Under the pieces are notes generated by a model that was not told the DNA's origin, searched no databases, and saw nothing but the letters and a program-made list of their open reading frames with translations. Below are positions 18,260 through 27,432 of a DNA stretch of 64,000 bases, one piece after another. The first letter of the stretch is position 1, and every line of letters begins with the position of its first letter. Origin of the DNA: Bacteroidota bacterium (GTDB lineage Bacteria; Bacteroidota; Bacteroidia; Chitinophagales; Chitinophagaceae); assembly GCA_030706685.1 (NCBI GenBank), contig JAUZOA010000004.1, positions 62,001 through 126,000 on the forward strand, read 5' to 3'. The position numbers were made by a program, and so were the translations under genes.

Positions 18260-19357
18260 ATGAAATCTGCATTATCTCCTGAAATACGTGAAGTGGTCGA
18301 AGCTACACATTACCGGCCTTCCATATCTGTGATTATGCCATTTGAACCGAAAATGAGCGGAAAGGCTGAGTTAGCGCAGCAACTAAAATTTGCAGTAGAT
18401 AAGGTGGATCGGGAAATACGGAAAAATTACCAGGATGATCTTGCCGGGCTGGTTATGCAGAAACTTAAAAAGATTGTTAAAAACCTTAATTACAATACGT
18501 TTAAAAAAAGCATCGCTATCTATGTATCCCCGGTGTTTGAAAAAGTATTGTACCTGGATATTCCTATGGAAGAAAAGATCATGGTTGACGGGTCTTTTGA
18601 GATCAGGGATTTGCTGTATGCTAAAAAAGAATTACATAATTACCTTGTACTCGTACTTAGCGGAAAATGGAGCAAAGTATACCTGGGGGATTATTCCACA
18701 TTCGTAAAAGTGAAATCAAATGTTCCTGACCATATTGCCGCCTTTGAAAACGATATCCCCGAAAGAGTCACCAATTTTTCAGACCCGGCTTACCGAAAAG
18801 AAGTAATGCTGGAGAAATTCCTGCGTCATACCGATGATGGTTTGAAATTTTTAGTGCAAGCCTATTCCCTGCCTGTTTTTATTATGGGAACGAAAAGAAT
18901 ACTTGGGCATTTCAAGGCACTCACCAAGAACGAAAAGAACATCATAGGGTATATCCATGGTAATTACGAAGAAGCTACGGAGACAGAACTGGGTGATGCC
19001 TTGCGGCCTTATATCAATGACTGGAAAAAAGTAAAAATGGAGGTATTGCATCACCAGCTTGAAAAGGCAGCCGATGCAGGGAAACTGGCCACCGGTATGA
19101 AAGATGTGTGGAAGCAGGCATCCCGGCGAAGGGGCCGTTTGCTGGTAGTGGAAAAAAACTTTATGTATGCCGCGGAAAAAGGAGGAAGTGACGACGTGAT
19201 TTATACATTGTCGGAACCCTACAATAAATTTTCTTATATCAAAGATGCAGTAGATGATGTGATAGAAAAGATATTGGAGCAGGGCGGGGATGTGGAATTT
19301 GTTGAAGAAGATATGCTGAAAGATTACGGACGTATCGCCCTCATTCAATATTATTGA
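18260..19357 (+). CDS. baeRF-family protein (bacterial archaeo-eukaryotic release factor-like)
   Basis: A 365-residue protein. The ATG at 18260 is used because the promoter elements lie just upstream and the sequence from MKSALSPEIREVVEATHYRP onward is the conserved part. It shows the RNase H-like N-terminal region and the SGKWSKVYLGDYSTF motif of bacterial eRF1-related (baeRF) proteins, also annotated as host-attachment proteins. The family is thought to act on ribosomes or RNA in stress, but this is not proven. The Usp4 gene follows after 21 bp, so the two are probably co-transcribed. Confidence 0.75.
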   Translation: MKSALSPEIREVVEATHYRPSISVIMPFEPKMSGKAELAQQLKFAVDKVDREIRKNYQDDLAGLVMQKLKKIVKNLNYNTFKKSIAIYVSPVFEKVLYLDIPMEEKIMVDGSFEIRDLLYAKKELHNYLVLVLSGKWSKVYLGDYSTFVKVKSNVPDHIAAFENDIPERVTNFSDPAYRKEVMLEKFLRHTDDGLKFLVQAYSLPVFIMGTKRILGHFKALTKNEKNIIGYIHGNYEEATETELGDALRPYINDWKKVKMEVLHHQLEKAADAGKLATGMKDVWKQASRRRGRLLVVEKNFMYAAEKGGSDDVIYTLSEPYNKFSYIKDAVDDVIEKILEQGGDVEFVEEDMLKDYGRIALIQYY

Positions 19358-19378
19358 ATCATTGTTAAAAATATTCAA

Positions 19379-20209
19379 ATGAAAACGATTATTGCCCCGA
19401 CCGATTTTTCACCCGTTTCATTAAACGCGGTGAATTACGCTGCTGATCTTGCTGTTGCCATGAATCTTGACCTTGCTTTACTCCATATATGCCGGTTACC
19501 TCTTGTCTTTAGTGAAATACCGGTTCCTGCAGACAGTGTCAAAGACTTGATCAAAGACGCTGAAGAAAGGTTAGTTCGTCTCCGGGAGGATATTTTAGAA
19601 AGGGTAAAGGACAGGATTAAAGTTTCTTCTGAAGTAAGAGTAGGCACTGTGGTTACTGAAATCGAAGATTTTTCTGCCACTTTATCGCCGTATGCCGTCG
19701 TCATGGGAACGCAGGGGGGTGAAGCGGTGGCAAGATTGATCTTTGGCAGCAATACCATAGATGCTATGAAAAACCTGTCATGGCCGCTTCTTGTTGTGCC
19801 GCCGGATGCAAAGTTTAAAAGCATCAGGAAAATCGGCCTCGCCTGCGATCTGAAAAAAGTAGTCGAAACAGCGCCGGTAGAAGAACTTAAAACGCTGGTA
19901 AAACAATTCGGGGCGGAATTGCATGTAATACATATAAACAGGGAGGGAGGCGACCAAGCTTATGGTCCTGAAATTATTGAAGAATCAGGGTTGCTCCAGG
20001 AAATGCTGGATGAACTGCATCCCGCCTATCATTTTCTGAATAATGTAAATATTGATGAAGGGCTCAGTGAATACGCCGGGAAGAATGATCTTGACCTGGT
20101 AGTGATCATTCCTAAAAAGCATAACCTGGTAGACAAATTGTTTCACAAGAGTCATTCAAAGGAATTGTTATTACATACACATGTGCCGGTAATGTCTGTA
20201 CATGAATAG
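19379..20209 (+). CDS. Universal stress protein, tandem UspA domains (fourth paralogue)
   Basis: A 276-residue two-domain Usp. The first domain carries an intact nucleotide motif, GTQGGEAVARLIFGS (G-2x-G-9x-G-S), the only complete one among the four paralogues here. The second domain (from about residue 150) is divergent. It follows the baeRF gene by 21 bp and is followed by the PNPOx-like gene 45 bp on; these three probably share the promoter at 18199-18241. Confidence 0.92.
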   Translation: MKTIIAPTDFSPVSLNAVNYAADLAVAMNLDLALLHICRLPLVFSEIPVPADSVKDLIKDAEERLVRLREDILERVKDRIKVSSEVRVGTVVTEIEDFSATLSPYAVVMGTQGGEAVARLIFGSNTIDAMKNLSWPLLVVPPDAKFKSIRKIGLACDLKKVVETAPVEELKTLVKQFGAELHVIHINREGGDQAYGPEIIEESGLLQEMLDELHPAYHFLNNVNIDEGLSEYAGKNDLDLVVIIPKKHNLVDKLFHKSHSKELLLHTHVPVMSVHE

Positions 20210-20254
20210 AATGTCAGTGAGAAGATACGATTGTGATCCGGCGGAATTGTAAGG

Positions 20255-20743
20255 ATGATTAGCAGGGCAAATCTATTGGGTATGATTGGCAAGCTTACAG
20301 ATGACCAGGTAACAGAAGTGCTGCAATCCAATGTCCTGGGTCGCATTGGTTGCCACGATAGCAAGCGGATATATGTTGTACCCGTGAATTATGTGTATGA
20401 TGGCAAGTATATTATTGCTCATTCTGTAGAAGGGATGAAGATACATATGATGCGCAGGAACCCTTCTGTATGCTTTGAAGTAGATGAGATGAAAAGTTTC
20501 ACCAACTGGAAAAGCGTGATCACCTGGGGTGAATACCAGGAACTCACCGAAGAAAGGGATCGTTATTACGCTATGAAATTATTTGTTGACCGGATGATGC
20601 ACTTGAAGATCAGTGAGACAGCCCGGCCCCCCGAGATATCAGAGAAGAGAGAGCATCCCAGGTCGCCGGGCAATATCAAGCCCGTTGTTTTCCGTATCGT
20701 GATCACCGAGAAGACAGGTCGTTTTGAAAACGAGAGGTTATAG
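20255..20743 (+). CDS. Pyridoxamine 5'-phosphate oxidase-family flavin/F420-binding protein
   Basis: A 162-residue split-barrel protein. The core LGRIGCHDSKRIYVVPVNYVYDGKYIIAHS, with later W-KSVITWGEYQEL, is typical of small FMN-binding PNPOx-like proteins rather than true PdxH. The alternative ATG at 20282 (MIGKLTDDQ) matches where many homologues start and may be the true start. Such proteins act as flavin reductases or sensors of redox state. It probably belongs with the baeRF-Usp4 unit. Confidence 0.82.
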   Translation: MISRANLLGMIGKLTDDQVTEVLQSNVLGRIGCHDSKRIYVVPVNYVYDGKYIIAHSVEGMKIHMMRRNPSVCFEVDEMKSFTNWKSVITWGEYQELTEERDRYYAMKLFVDRMMHLKISETARPPEISEKREHPRSPGNIKPVVFRIVITEKTGRFENERL

Positions 20744-20935
20744 TGACAAATTGCCGTCATTTTATTCAGTGACCTGTTTAGAGAGCCGCAAGCCAGCACT
20801 ATCTGGCATTAATTATGTGGCTTAAGCATGGATGGAAGAATCAACCTGTACCCCCTAGTACCAGGATATTTTGCAATGAATTTTACTGCTGCCTGATTGG
20901 GAAGACGTGGAATTAATAAAATAAAATAATTAGTT

Positions 20936-21385
20936 ATGAGGGGTATAATTAATCATATAAAAGAAACTCATTCTGTCTATCCCGGTGAATACAAACCATT
21001 ACCGTTTGATATCAGGCGGGTGAAGGCAGAAGTGGGTAAGCTGCACGAGGGAGCCAGCAGGGTGGCTGTCAATATCATTGAATGCGCGGATCATTATAAA
21101 ATTGAGATCGTGGCTCCCGGTCACAGCAAAGATGATTTTATTGTTACTGTAGATAAAGGACGGATATATGTGTTTGCTGCGGGGCGAATATCTAAAAGAA
21201 GAAAACCACCTTTCTATCTTTCCCATGCTTTTAACTATGATTATTTCGAGCATGAGATTCCCCTGCCCAAAGATATTGATACGGATTTTTTAAGAGCAGA
21301 ATATAAAGAAGGTATATTATCCGTGTGTTTCCCTAAAACGGATAAACCGGTTTTAAGTACAATTCACGATGTGGTTGTTTATTGA
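20936..21385 (+). CDS. Small heat-shock protein, Hsp20/alpha-crystallin family
   Basis: A 149-residue protein with an alpha-crystallin domain (about 40-140). The conserved AEYKEGILSV near the C-terminus matches the A-x-x-x-n-G-v-L motif. The family forms oligomeric ATP-independent holdases. The 192 bp upstream show no TGAY-N4-RTCA site at the usual spacing, so this gene may use another promoter. The glucan-phosphorylase-like gene follows after 40 bp. Confidence 0.92.
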   Translation: MRGIINHIKETHSVYPGEYKPLPFDIRRVKAEVGKLHEGASRVAVNIIECADHYKIEIVAPGHSKDDFIVTVDKGRIYVFAAGRISKRRKPPFYLSHAFNYDYFEHEIPLPKDIDTDFLRAEYKEGILSVCFPKTDKPVLSTIHDVVVY

Positions 21386-21425
21386 ATACAATATAAATGT
21401 GCTTGTTTTCTCATAATGATCCTGT

Positions 21426-23072
21426 ATGGCCTTTACATTCCACCATCCTTATACATTCGGTACGGGGTTCGAGAAAAAGGTAGCTTATTTCTGCATGGAA
21501 TATGCCATTCACCAGTCATTTAAAGTATACGCAGGAGGCCTGGGATTCCTGGCGGGTTCTCACATGAAAAGCGCTTACGAATTAAAACAAAATATAGTCG
21601 GTATTGGTATTTTATGGAAATATGGTTATTACGACCAAGTCAGGAAAAGCGACCAGACCATGGGCATATTATTCCAGGAAAAGATATATGGTTTTCTCGA
21701 AGACACCGGCATAAAATTCAGTATAAATGTATCAGGGCACGAAGTACGGGCCACGGCGTGGTACCTGCCTCCCGCGACATTTAATACGGCTCCATTGTTT
21801 TTTCTTAGTACGGATTTACCTGAAAACGATTACCTGGCGAAAACGATTTGTCATCGCTTATACGATGCAAACCCGGAGGCGAAAATGGCGGCAGCTATTT
21901 TACTTGGGGAAGGCGGGGCAAAATTGCTTGAAGCATTGAACTGGGAGCCTGCTATTTATCATTTGAATGAATCGCATGCACTGCCACTGGCCTTCTACCT
22001 GTACAACAAAAACAAAAACCTCGCTGATCTAAAAAGCAAGCTTGTTTTTACTAACCATACGCCGGAAGAAGCCGGTAACCTGAAAACAGACATTTTATTT
22101 TTGGAAAAGATGGGTTTTTTTGGTGAAATCCCATTGACAGAAGTAAAAGCTGTCATACAACTTCAAAATGCTGTATTGGATCATACATTATCAGCGCTGA
22201 GACTGTGCGGCAAGGCTAATGGCGTGTCCGCCCTTCACCAGCAGACATTATCAAAAATGTGGAGCAGTTATCCCGGTATCTCTCCGATAACTTATATTAC
22301 CAATGCGCAGAATTATAATTACTGGGCTGACAAAGAAATGTACAGGGCATTGGATTCAAAAGATGATGAATTGCTGAAAAAAAGAAAGCTCGAATGTAAA
22401 CGGCTGCTATTTGAAGAAGTAGCTGATCAGAACGGCGAAATATTCGATGAAAAGATCCTGACTATTGTTTTTGCCAAGCGTTTTACCGGGTATAAAAGAG
22501 CAGAATTGTTGCTGTATGACAGGGAGCGTTTCCACAAACTTATCTCCAATAAGGACCGGCCATTGCAGGTCATCTGGGCCGGCAAGCCTTATCCCATGGA
22601 TTATACAGCCATTGGTGTTTTTGATAAAATAGTGGATTTCTGCAAATCGTATGTTAACTGCTCCAATCTTGTAGGCTATGAAATGAAATTATCGAAAATG
22701 CTCAAAGCCGGGGCGGATGTATGGTTAAATGTGCCCCGCTTAAGACATGAAGCTTCGGGTACCAGTGGAATGACGGCCGCTATGAATGGGGCCATCAACC
22801 TCGCTTTACCTGATGGCTGGTTCCCTGAATTTGCAAAAGATAAGATCAACAGTTTTGTCATTACTCCCTGCGACACATCCCTTACCGATCACCAGCAGGA
22901 TGAAGCCGATGCAAATAGTCTCTATGACCTGCTGGAAAATGAAATAATCCCGCTTTATTATGATTATCCCCAACGATGGCTGGAAATCGTCAAGAACGGG
23001 ATGAGAGATATTATCCCCCAATTCGATAGCGACAGGATGGCGGCAGAATATTACCAAAAAATGTATCAATAG
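21426..23072 (+). CDS. Alpha-glucan phosphorylase homologue (GT35) lacking the PLP lysine
   Basis: A 548-residue GT-B protein of the short alpha-glucan phosphorylase type. Family segments: YFCMEYAIHQSFKVYAGGLGFLAGSHMKSA, HLNESHA, FTNHTPEEAG, KRFTGYKRAELLL and HEASGTSGMTAAMNGA. In active phosphorylases the last motif reads SGTSGMK or GTGNMK, where Lys forms the Schiff base with pyridoxal phosphate. Here the position is Thr450 (codon ACG at 22773-22775). Without that lysine, classical phosphorolysis of glycogen is doubtful; the protein may be a glucan-binding or altered-chemistry enzyme. It lies 40 bp after Hsp20. Confidence 0.82.
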   Translation: MAFTFHHPYTFGTGFEKKVAYFCMEYAIHQSFKVYAGGLGFLAGSHMKSAYELKQNIVGIGILWKYGYYDQVRKSDQTMGILFQEKIYGFLEDTGIKFSINVSGHEVRATAWYLPPATFNTAPLFFLSTDLPENDYLAKTICHRLYDANPEAKMAAAILLGEGGAKLLEALNWEPAIYHLNESHALPLAFYLYNKNKNLADLKSKLVFTNHTPEEAGNLKTDILFLEKMGFFGEIPLTEVKAVIQLQNAVLDHTLSALRLCGKANGVSALHQQTLSKMWSSYPGISPITYITNAQNYNYWADKEMYRALDSKDDELLKKRKLECKRLLFEEVADQNGEIFDEKILTIVFAKRFTGYKRAELLLYDRERFHKLISNKDRPLQVIWAGKPYPMDYTAIGVFDKIVDFCKSYVNCSNLVGYEMKLSKMLKAGADVWLNVPRLRHEASGTSGMTAAMNGAINLALPDGWFPEFAKDKINSFVITPCDTSLTDHQQDEADANSLYDLLENEIIPLYYDYPQRWLEIVKNGMRDIIPQFDSDRMAAEYYQKMYQ

Positions 23073-23179
23073 CAAGCCTGTGTTATAAGCCTGTTTATCG
23101 AAAACAGGAAGAGAATCAAAAAACGACAAAAAGGTCTGTTTCAAAAGCGGGTATCGCTGATTCCAATCACGCCGGTGTT

Positions 23180-23222
23180 TGATCGTAATCATTGGACAAG
23201 TCTGTAATGTGACCAACATTTG
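23180..23222 (+). promoter_or_regulatory. CRP/FNR-type site plus -7 box for the Tyr-rich lipoprotein gene
   Basis: Palindrome TGATCGTAATCA (23180-23191) and -7-like box AACATTTG (23215-23222, 5 of 6 fixed positions); spacing 29.5 bp. This implies a leader of about 80 nt before the ATG at 23311. Confidence 0.6.
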
Positions 23223-23310
23223 CCATGAAATCTGTTTAAAGGAAGCTGCTGAAAGAGAGAAAAGGAAGTGCCGAAAACCTTATTACAAAGTAGGCATTAA
23301 AGATCGGTGT

Positions 23311-23916
23311 ATGAAAGTTATTAAGAAAATAAGCATTGTAGCGGCTTTTATCTTTTCCTTGTTCGGTTTAACGGGCTGCGGTCCCGCTACTTTTACCGTT
23401 GGGGCACACTATTCAAGCCCTGGTTGGGCTCCTCCTTATGTTGAGGGAGCAAGATATTATTACTTCCCCGATATTGAAGTCTATTACGATCTGAGCGGGC
23501 AGGATTTTGTGTACCTGGACAATGGCCAATGGTTATTCTCCGCCACATTGCCCCCGATCTATAGCGGGTATGATATATACAACGGGTTTGTGATAATGCT
23601 CAATTTCGAAGTTTACCAGCCCTGGATGCATCATCAATATTATGTATCACATTATCCCCGGTATTATTATCACAATGTCTATAGAGGCATGGACTTATCG
23701 ACTATCAGGGGCTTCAGTGAACATGACCGTAAACCTATTTATTGGAAACAGGGAGAGAAGGAGCGGATAAATGAATTGCGCAGGAATGACAGGCAGGATA
23801 GAAGACCAGATATTTTTAGAGAACCGCAAAAGACCAACTACCGTGGTAGAGACATAGGCCGGCCTGTAAAAGTCAAATCGACCATGCGTGAAATCAAAAA
23901 GCATGTTCGTCGTTAA
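23311..23916 (+). CDS. Tyrosine-rich lipoprotein of unknown function
   Basis: The ATG at 23311 gives a lipoprotein signal ending FGLTGC; the reading frame is open further upstream, but that part overlaps the promoter. The mature protein (about 180 residues) is rich in Tyr and Pro (GARYYYFPDIEVYYDL, HYPRYYYHNVYRG) and ends in a very basic, Arg-rich tail. Not recognised. Composition and anchor suggest an envelope-bound protein. It stands alone between the glucan-phosphorylase homologue and the TolC operon. Confidence 0.75.
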   Translation: MKVIKKISIVAAFIFSLFGLTGCGPATFTVGAHYSSPGWAPPYVEGARYYYFPDIEVYYDLSGQDFVYLDNGQWLFSATLPPIYSGYDIYNGFVIMLNFEVYQPWMHHQYYVSHYPRYYYHNVYRGMDLSTIRGFSEHDRKPIYWKQGEKERINELRRNDRQDRRPDIFREPQKTNYRGRDIGRPVKVKSTMREIKKHVRR

Positions 23917-23956
23917 TAAATCTGCCTTAAGTGCGAAATATAAAGCACAATGCCCG

Positions 23957-23992
23957 TGTACTATGACTGTCATCAACGACAGTCATAGTACA
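23957..23992. repeat. Perfect 15-bp inverted repeat upstream of TolC
   Basis: TGTACTATGACTGTC (23957-23971) and GACAGTCATAGTACA (23978-23992) flank a 6-nt ATCAAC loop. A T-run begins only about 15 nt later, so it is not a textbook terminator. It also contains one TGAY-N4-RTCA match (TGACTGTCATCA, 23964-23975) 42 bp before the tolC-like start, but with no -7 box at the spacing used elsewhere. Either a hairpin or an operator. Confidence 0.7.
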
Positions 23993-24017
23993 GGCAGGCG
24001 GATTAAATTTTTTTCCG

Positions 24018-25367
24018 ATGAAACGGTTGATGCAATATGTGTTCCTGTTTTTTTGCGCTGCGGTTTTCAACCTGGCTCATGCACAGATCCCGGATACAAC
24101 AAAAAAATGGAAAATCGGGGATTGTTTTCAATATGCGGCAGAGCACAATATTCAAACCAGTACGCTCCGGTTAAGTGAACAATCCGTTCTGCAGGACCTA
24201 TCGGCTGCCAGGGCGGTTAAAATCCCGGGTCTTTCCGCGTCTGCGAGCAACACCTTTACTAATGCTAATAATAATGCATCCGGCGACGGCAATCTTGTCA
24301 ACCAATTAACAAGCAGCGGGACTTACTCCCTCAATTCTTCCATCGTATTGTGGAACGATCATTACATCAACAATACTATCCGCCAGCGGGAACTTCTTGC
24401 CCTGTCTGCAAAACTTTCCGTACAGCAATCCCTGAACAATATTACCCTCTCTATTACCCGGTCTTTCCTGGATATTTTATTGGCAAAAGAAAACCTGGGA
24501 TATATCAGCGATCTTGTCAGTACATCTGAAGCCAGGGTGAAACAGGGACAAATGCTTTATGATAAAGGGAGCATTGCAAAAAAAGACCTGCTGCAATTGC
24601 AGGCGCAACTCGCCAGCGATAAATACCTGTTGGTTCAAACGCAAAACGCGGTCCGGCAGAATATTCTTACGCTGAAACAAATTTTGCAGTTGCCGGCCGA
24701 TACAGCATTTGATATTGAACCGGCTCCTCTTGTTGAGGTACCGGCTGTGCTTCCTCCTCTGGCCGATGTACGGCAGAAAGCGTTGCAGGATTTTCCCGAG
24801 ATAAAAATCGGGGCAATGGGTGTAAATATTGCGGCATTGGATATTGCCAAAGCCAAAGCAGGATTCAAACCCGTGCTGGCTGCCAATGGGGCATTGGGTA
24901 CAGGTTACAATAGTGTTATTACAAATTCTGTATCTCCGAAGTCGGGCTATTTTACTCAAACGGGAAATAATTTTTACCAGCGTCTTGGCCTGACATTATC
25001 CGTCCCGATTTTTTCCAATCGTATCAATAAAACTAATGTTGAAAAAGCCAATATCGCTTATAAAGAAGCGGGCCTCAATTTGCAAAACGATCAATTGATT
25101 TTGTCACAGGCCGTCGAACAGGCTTACCTGGATGCTTTGAATGCACAGCAGGCGTACGATGCCGCGAACCAGCAATTGCTCGCCGCCACTGAAAGTTATC
25201 GTATTGTCAATGAGCAGTTCCGGCTTGGATCGGTCAATACGTACGATTTATTGCAGCAGCGTAACCAGTATGTGCAGGCAGTGCAGGCATTTACGCAGGC
25301 TAAATACAGCGCTGTTTTGCAGCAAAAAATATATGAATTCTATATGGGTAACCCTGTAACCTTATAA
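24018..25367 (+). CDS. TolC-family outer-membrane efflux protein
   Basis: A 449-residue protein with signal peptide MKRLMQYVFLFFCAAVFNLAHAQ and two outer-membrane-efflux-protein repeats (about 30-215 and 235-445) rich in coiled coil. The family forms the trimeric channel-tunnel that carries substrates across the periplasm and outer membrane. It is first in a run with a MacA-like adaptor (10 bp downstream), a MacB-type ATPase and permease, so the four make a complete tripartite exporter. Confidence 0.92.
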   Translation: MKRLMQYVFLFFCAAVFNLAHAQIPDTTKKWKIGDCFQYAAEHNIQTSTLRLSEQSVLQDLSAARAVKIPGLSASASNTFTNANNNASGDGNLVNQLTSSGTYSLNSSIVLWNDHYINNTIRQRELLALSAKLSVQQSLNNITLSITRSFLDILLAKENLGYISDLVSTSEARVKQGQMLYDKGSIAKKDLLQLQAQLASDKYLLVQTQNAVRQNILTLKQILQLPADTAFDIEPAPLVEVPAVLPPLADVRQKALQDFPEIKIGAMGVNIAALDIAKAKAGFKPVLAANGALGTGYNSVITNSVSPKSGYFTQTGNNFYQRLGLTLSVPIFSNRINKTNVEKANIAYKEAGLNLQNDQLILSQAVEQAYLDALNAQQAYDAANQQLLAATESYRIVNEQFRLGSVNTYDLLQQRNQYVQAVQAFTQAKYSAVLQQKIYEFYMGNPVTL

Positions 25368-25377
25368 AATTATTGAA

Positions 25378-26649
25378 ATGAAAAGGAGAACCATCGTATT
25401 ACTTTCTGTCCTGGTAGTTGTTGCCGCAGCTGGCGTCCTGTACTTCAGGTCCCGGACAAAAGCAGAATCAATAAGCTTTATTACAGGCAAGCCACAATAC
25501 GGGTATATTGCAAAAACGATAACCGCTACGGGAAACGTTCAACCGTTGGATACCGTTTCGGTGGGTGCACAGGTTTCGGGAGTGGTGAAATATGTTTATG
25601 TAGATTTTAATGATAATGTCAAGCAGGGCCAGTTGCTGGCAAAAGTTGATCCTTCCATCATAACAGCGCAAACGGAACAGTCAAAGGCGAACCTGATGAA
25701 TGCGAAAAGCAACCTGGAATACCAGCAAAGCAATTTCGACAGGCAAAACCAGTTATTCGATCTTGGCGCTATCAGCAAAGCGGATTACCAGGTAGCGGTG
25801 AACCAATATAACAGCGCCAAAGCCGCTGTTAACAACGCAACAGCACAATTAAATCTTGCTGAAAAAAACCTTTCCTATACGGATATTTATTCACCCATCA
25901 ATGGCGTGGTGCTGAACAGGAATGTAAGCGCGGGCCAGACCATTGCTTCCAGTTTTAATGCGCCTACCTTATTTGTCATTGCGAAGGATCTTACCAGGAT
26001 GCAGGTACGTGCGGCTGTGGATGAAGCTGATATCGGGGGTGTTTATTCGGGTCAAAATGTAACATTTACCGTTGATGCATTCCCTGATGATATGTTCGAA
26101 GGAGTTGTACAGGAAATCTTGTTGCATGCAAGCGTATCGGCGAATGTGGTGACCTATACCACTCTGATCAATGTGGATAATAAAGGGATGAAACTGAAAC
26201 CCGGAATGACGGCCAGCATCAATATATATATCGAAGAAGATACGAATGCTTTACTCATTCCGTCACGGGCTTTGAATCTGAAACCTGATTCATCCATGCT
26301 GAAGGATTATAAAATCAGGAGAGCGCAAAGGGATACCGCAGGGGCGGGTAAAACAGTTAAAGAAAAAAAGACCCATCAGCGTGATACAGCCAGTAAGCTA
26401 AACAGGGAATATGCAGAGGCAAGGAGATCCTATATATGGGTAAAGTCCGGTGATACATTGATTGAAAAGAAAATTATCACTGGCCTCAATGATGATACTT
26501 ACGTGAAGGTAATAAGAGGATTATCGCCGGATGATGAAATAATAACAAGCATTGTAACCGGGGAAAATAAGAATAGCAGCGGTAATACGCAACGCAGTCC
26601 TTTTATGCCGCAAATGCGGAGAAGAACAACCGGCAGTTCAAGGAATTGA
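25378..26649 (+). CDS. MacA-like periplasmic adaptor (HlyD/RND-MFP family)
   Basis: A 423-residue adaptor with one N-terminal membrane anchor (IVLLSVLVVVAAAGVLYF). It has a biotinyl-lipoyl-like half (GNVQPLDTVSVGAQVSGVV), a coiled-coil hairpin (about 95-165), the second lipoyl half (SPINGVVLNRNVSAGQTI), a beta-barrel domain and a basic tail (MPQMRRRTTGSSRN). An insertion rich in Lys and Asp occurs around residues 310-345. It links the MacB-type transporter with TolC. Confidence 0.92.
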   Translation: MKRRTIVLLSVLVVVAAAGVLYFRSRTKAESISFITGKPQYGYIAKTITATGNVQPLDTVSVGAQVSGVVKYVYVDFNDNVKQGQLLAKVDPSIITAQTEQSKANLMNAKSNLEYQQSNFDRQNQLFDLGAISKADYQVAVNQYNSAKAAVNNATAQLNLAEKNLSYTDIYSPINGVVLNRNVSAGQTIASSFNAPTLFVIAKDLTRMQVRAAVDEADIGGVYSGQNVTFTVDAFPDDMFEGVVQEILLHASVSANVVTYTTLINVDNKGMKLKPGMTASINIYIEEDTNALLIPSRALNLKPDSSMLKDYKIRRAQRDTAGAGKTVKEKKTHQRDTASKLNREYAEARRSYIWVKSGDTLIEKKIITGLNDDTYVKVIRGLSPDDEIITSIVTGENKNSSGNTQRSPFMPQMRRRTTGSSRN

Positions 26650-26667
26650 AGAAAAAAATAAATAGGT

Positions 26668-27432
26668 ATGAGTTCAGTGATTGTAGATATAAGGAACCTG
26701 GAACGTGAATTCAAAATGGGAGATGAAACCGTTAAGGCGCTGAACGACGTCAGTTTCACTATCAATGCCGGGGAGTTCATAACCATCATGGGCAGCAGCG
26801 GTTCAGGCAAAACAACGTTACTGAATATACTTGGCTGCCTTGACAAACCAACGAAAGGGGAATATTTTCTTGACGGAACCAATGTAAGCAAGCTTTCAAA
26901 AACAGAGCTGGCAAGATTCCGCAATAAAAAACTGGGTTTTGTTTTTCAGTCTTATAATTTATTGCCAAGAACGTCGGCTATTGAAAATGTTGAATTGCCG
27001 TTGTTGTACAATCCCGAAATTTCAGCCAAACAACGAAAAGAAAAGGCCATGAAGGCCCTGGAGGCTGTTAAGCTCACTCACCGGACCCATTATCTTCCCA
27101 GTCAATTGTCCGGGGGACAACAGCAGCGGGTAGCCATAGCAAGGGCGCTGATCAATGACCCTGTTCTGATCCTGGCAGATGAAGCCACCGGCAATCTTGA
27201 TTCGAGAACTTCTTATGAAATCATGATGTTGGTACAGGAACTGAACGATGTTCAGGGAAAAACAATTGTATTTGTAACACACGAACTGGATATTGCTTCG
27301 TTCAGCAAGCGCACTATAACGCTGAAAGATGGCAAGATCATAAAAGATAACATCAATAGTAATGTTCGCAATGCCAGGAAAGTACTGGAAGGTCTGCCGT
27401 TAATTTCTGAACCATCAATTGCAGCGAAATGA
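26668..27432 (+). CDS. MacB/LolD-type ABC transporter ATP-binding protein
   Basis: A 254-residue ATPase: Walker [11 protein letters not shown]-loop [10 protein letters not shown], signature [15 protein letters not shown], Walker [14 protein letters not shown] and switch His VTHE. It is of the MacB class that powers mechanotransmission. The permease is encoded separately, with a 4-bp ATGA overlap. Substrates of such systems include macrolides, peptides and lipoproteins; the actual one is unknown. Confidence 0.93.
   Translation: MSSVIVDIRNLEREFKMGDETVKALNDVSFTINAGEFITIMGSSGSGKTTLLNILGCLDKPTKGEYFLDGTNVSKLSKTELARFRNKKLGFVFQSYNLLPRTSAIENVELPLLYNPEISAKQRKEKAMKALEAVKLTHRTHYLPSQLSGGQQQRVAIARALINDPVLILADEATGNLDSRTSYEIMMLVQELNDVQGKTIVFVTHELDIASFSKRTITLKDGKIIKDNINSNVRNARKVLEGLPLISEPSIAAK

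Noticed and set aside
20744-20935. CRP/FNR-type operator before Hsp20
   Set aside because: TGAC-N8-GTCA at 20743-20760 and the GTAC-CCCCTA-GTAC stretch near 20849 differ in spacing or sequence from the consensus, and no matching -7 box was found.
23964-23975. TGACTGTCATCA as a regulon operator for the TolC operon
   Set aside because: No TAnnTTTG box lies at 29.5-30.5 or 51.5-52.5 bp; the match may be a by-product of the 15-bp inverted repeat. Reported as a repeat instead.
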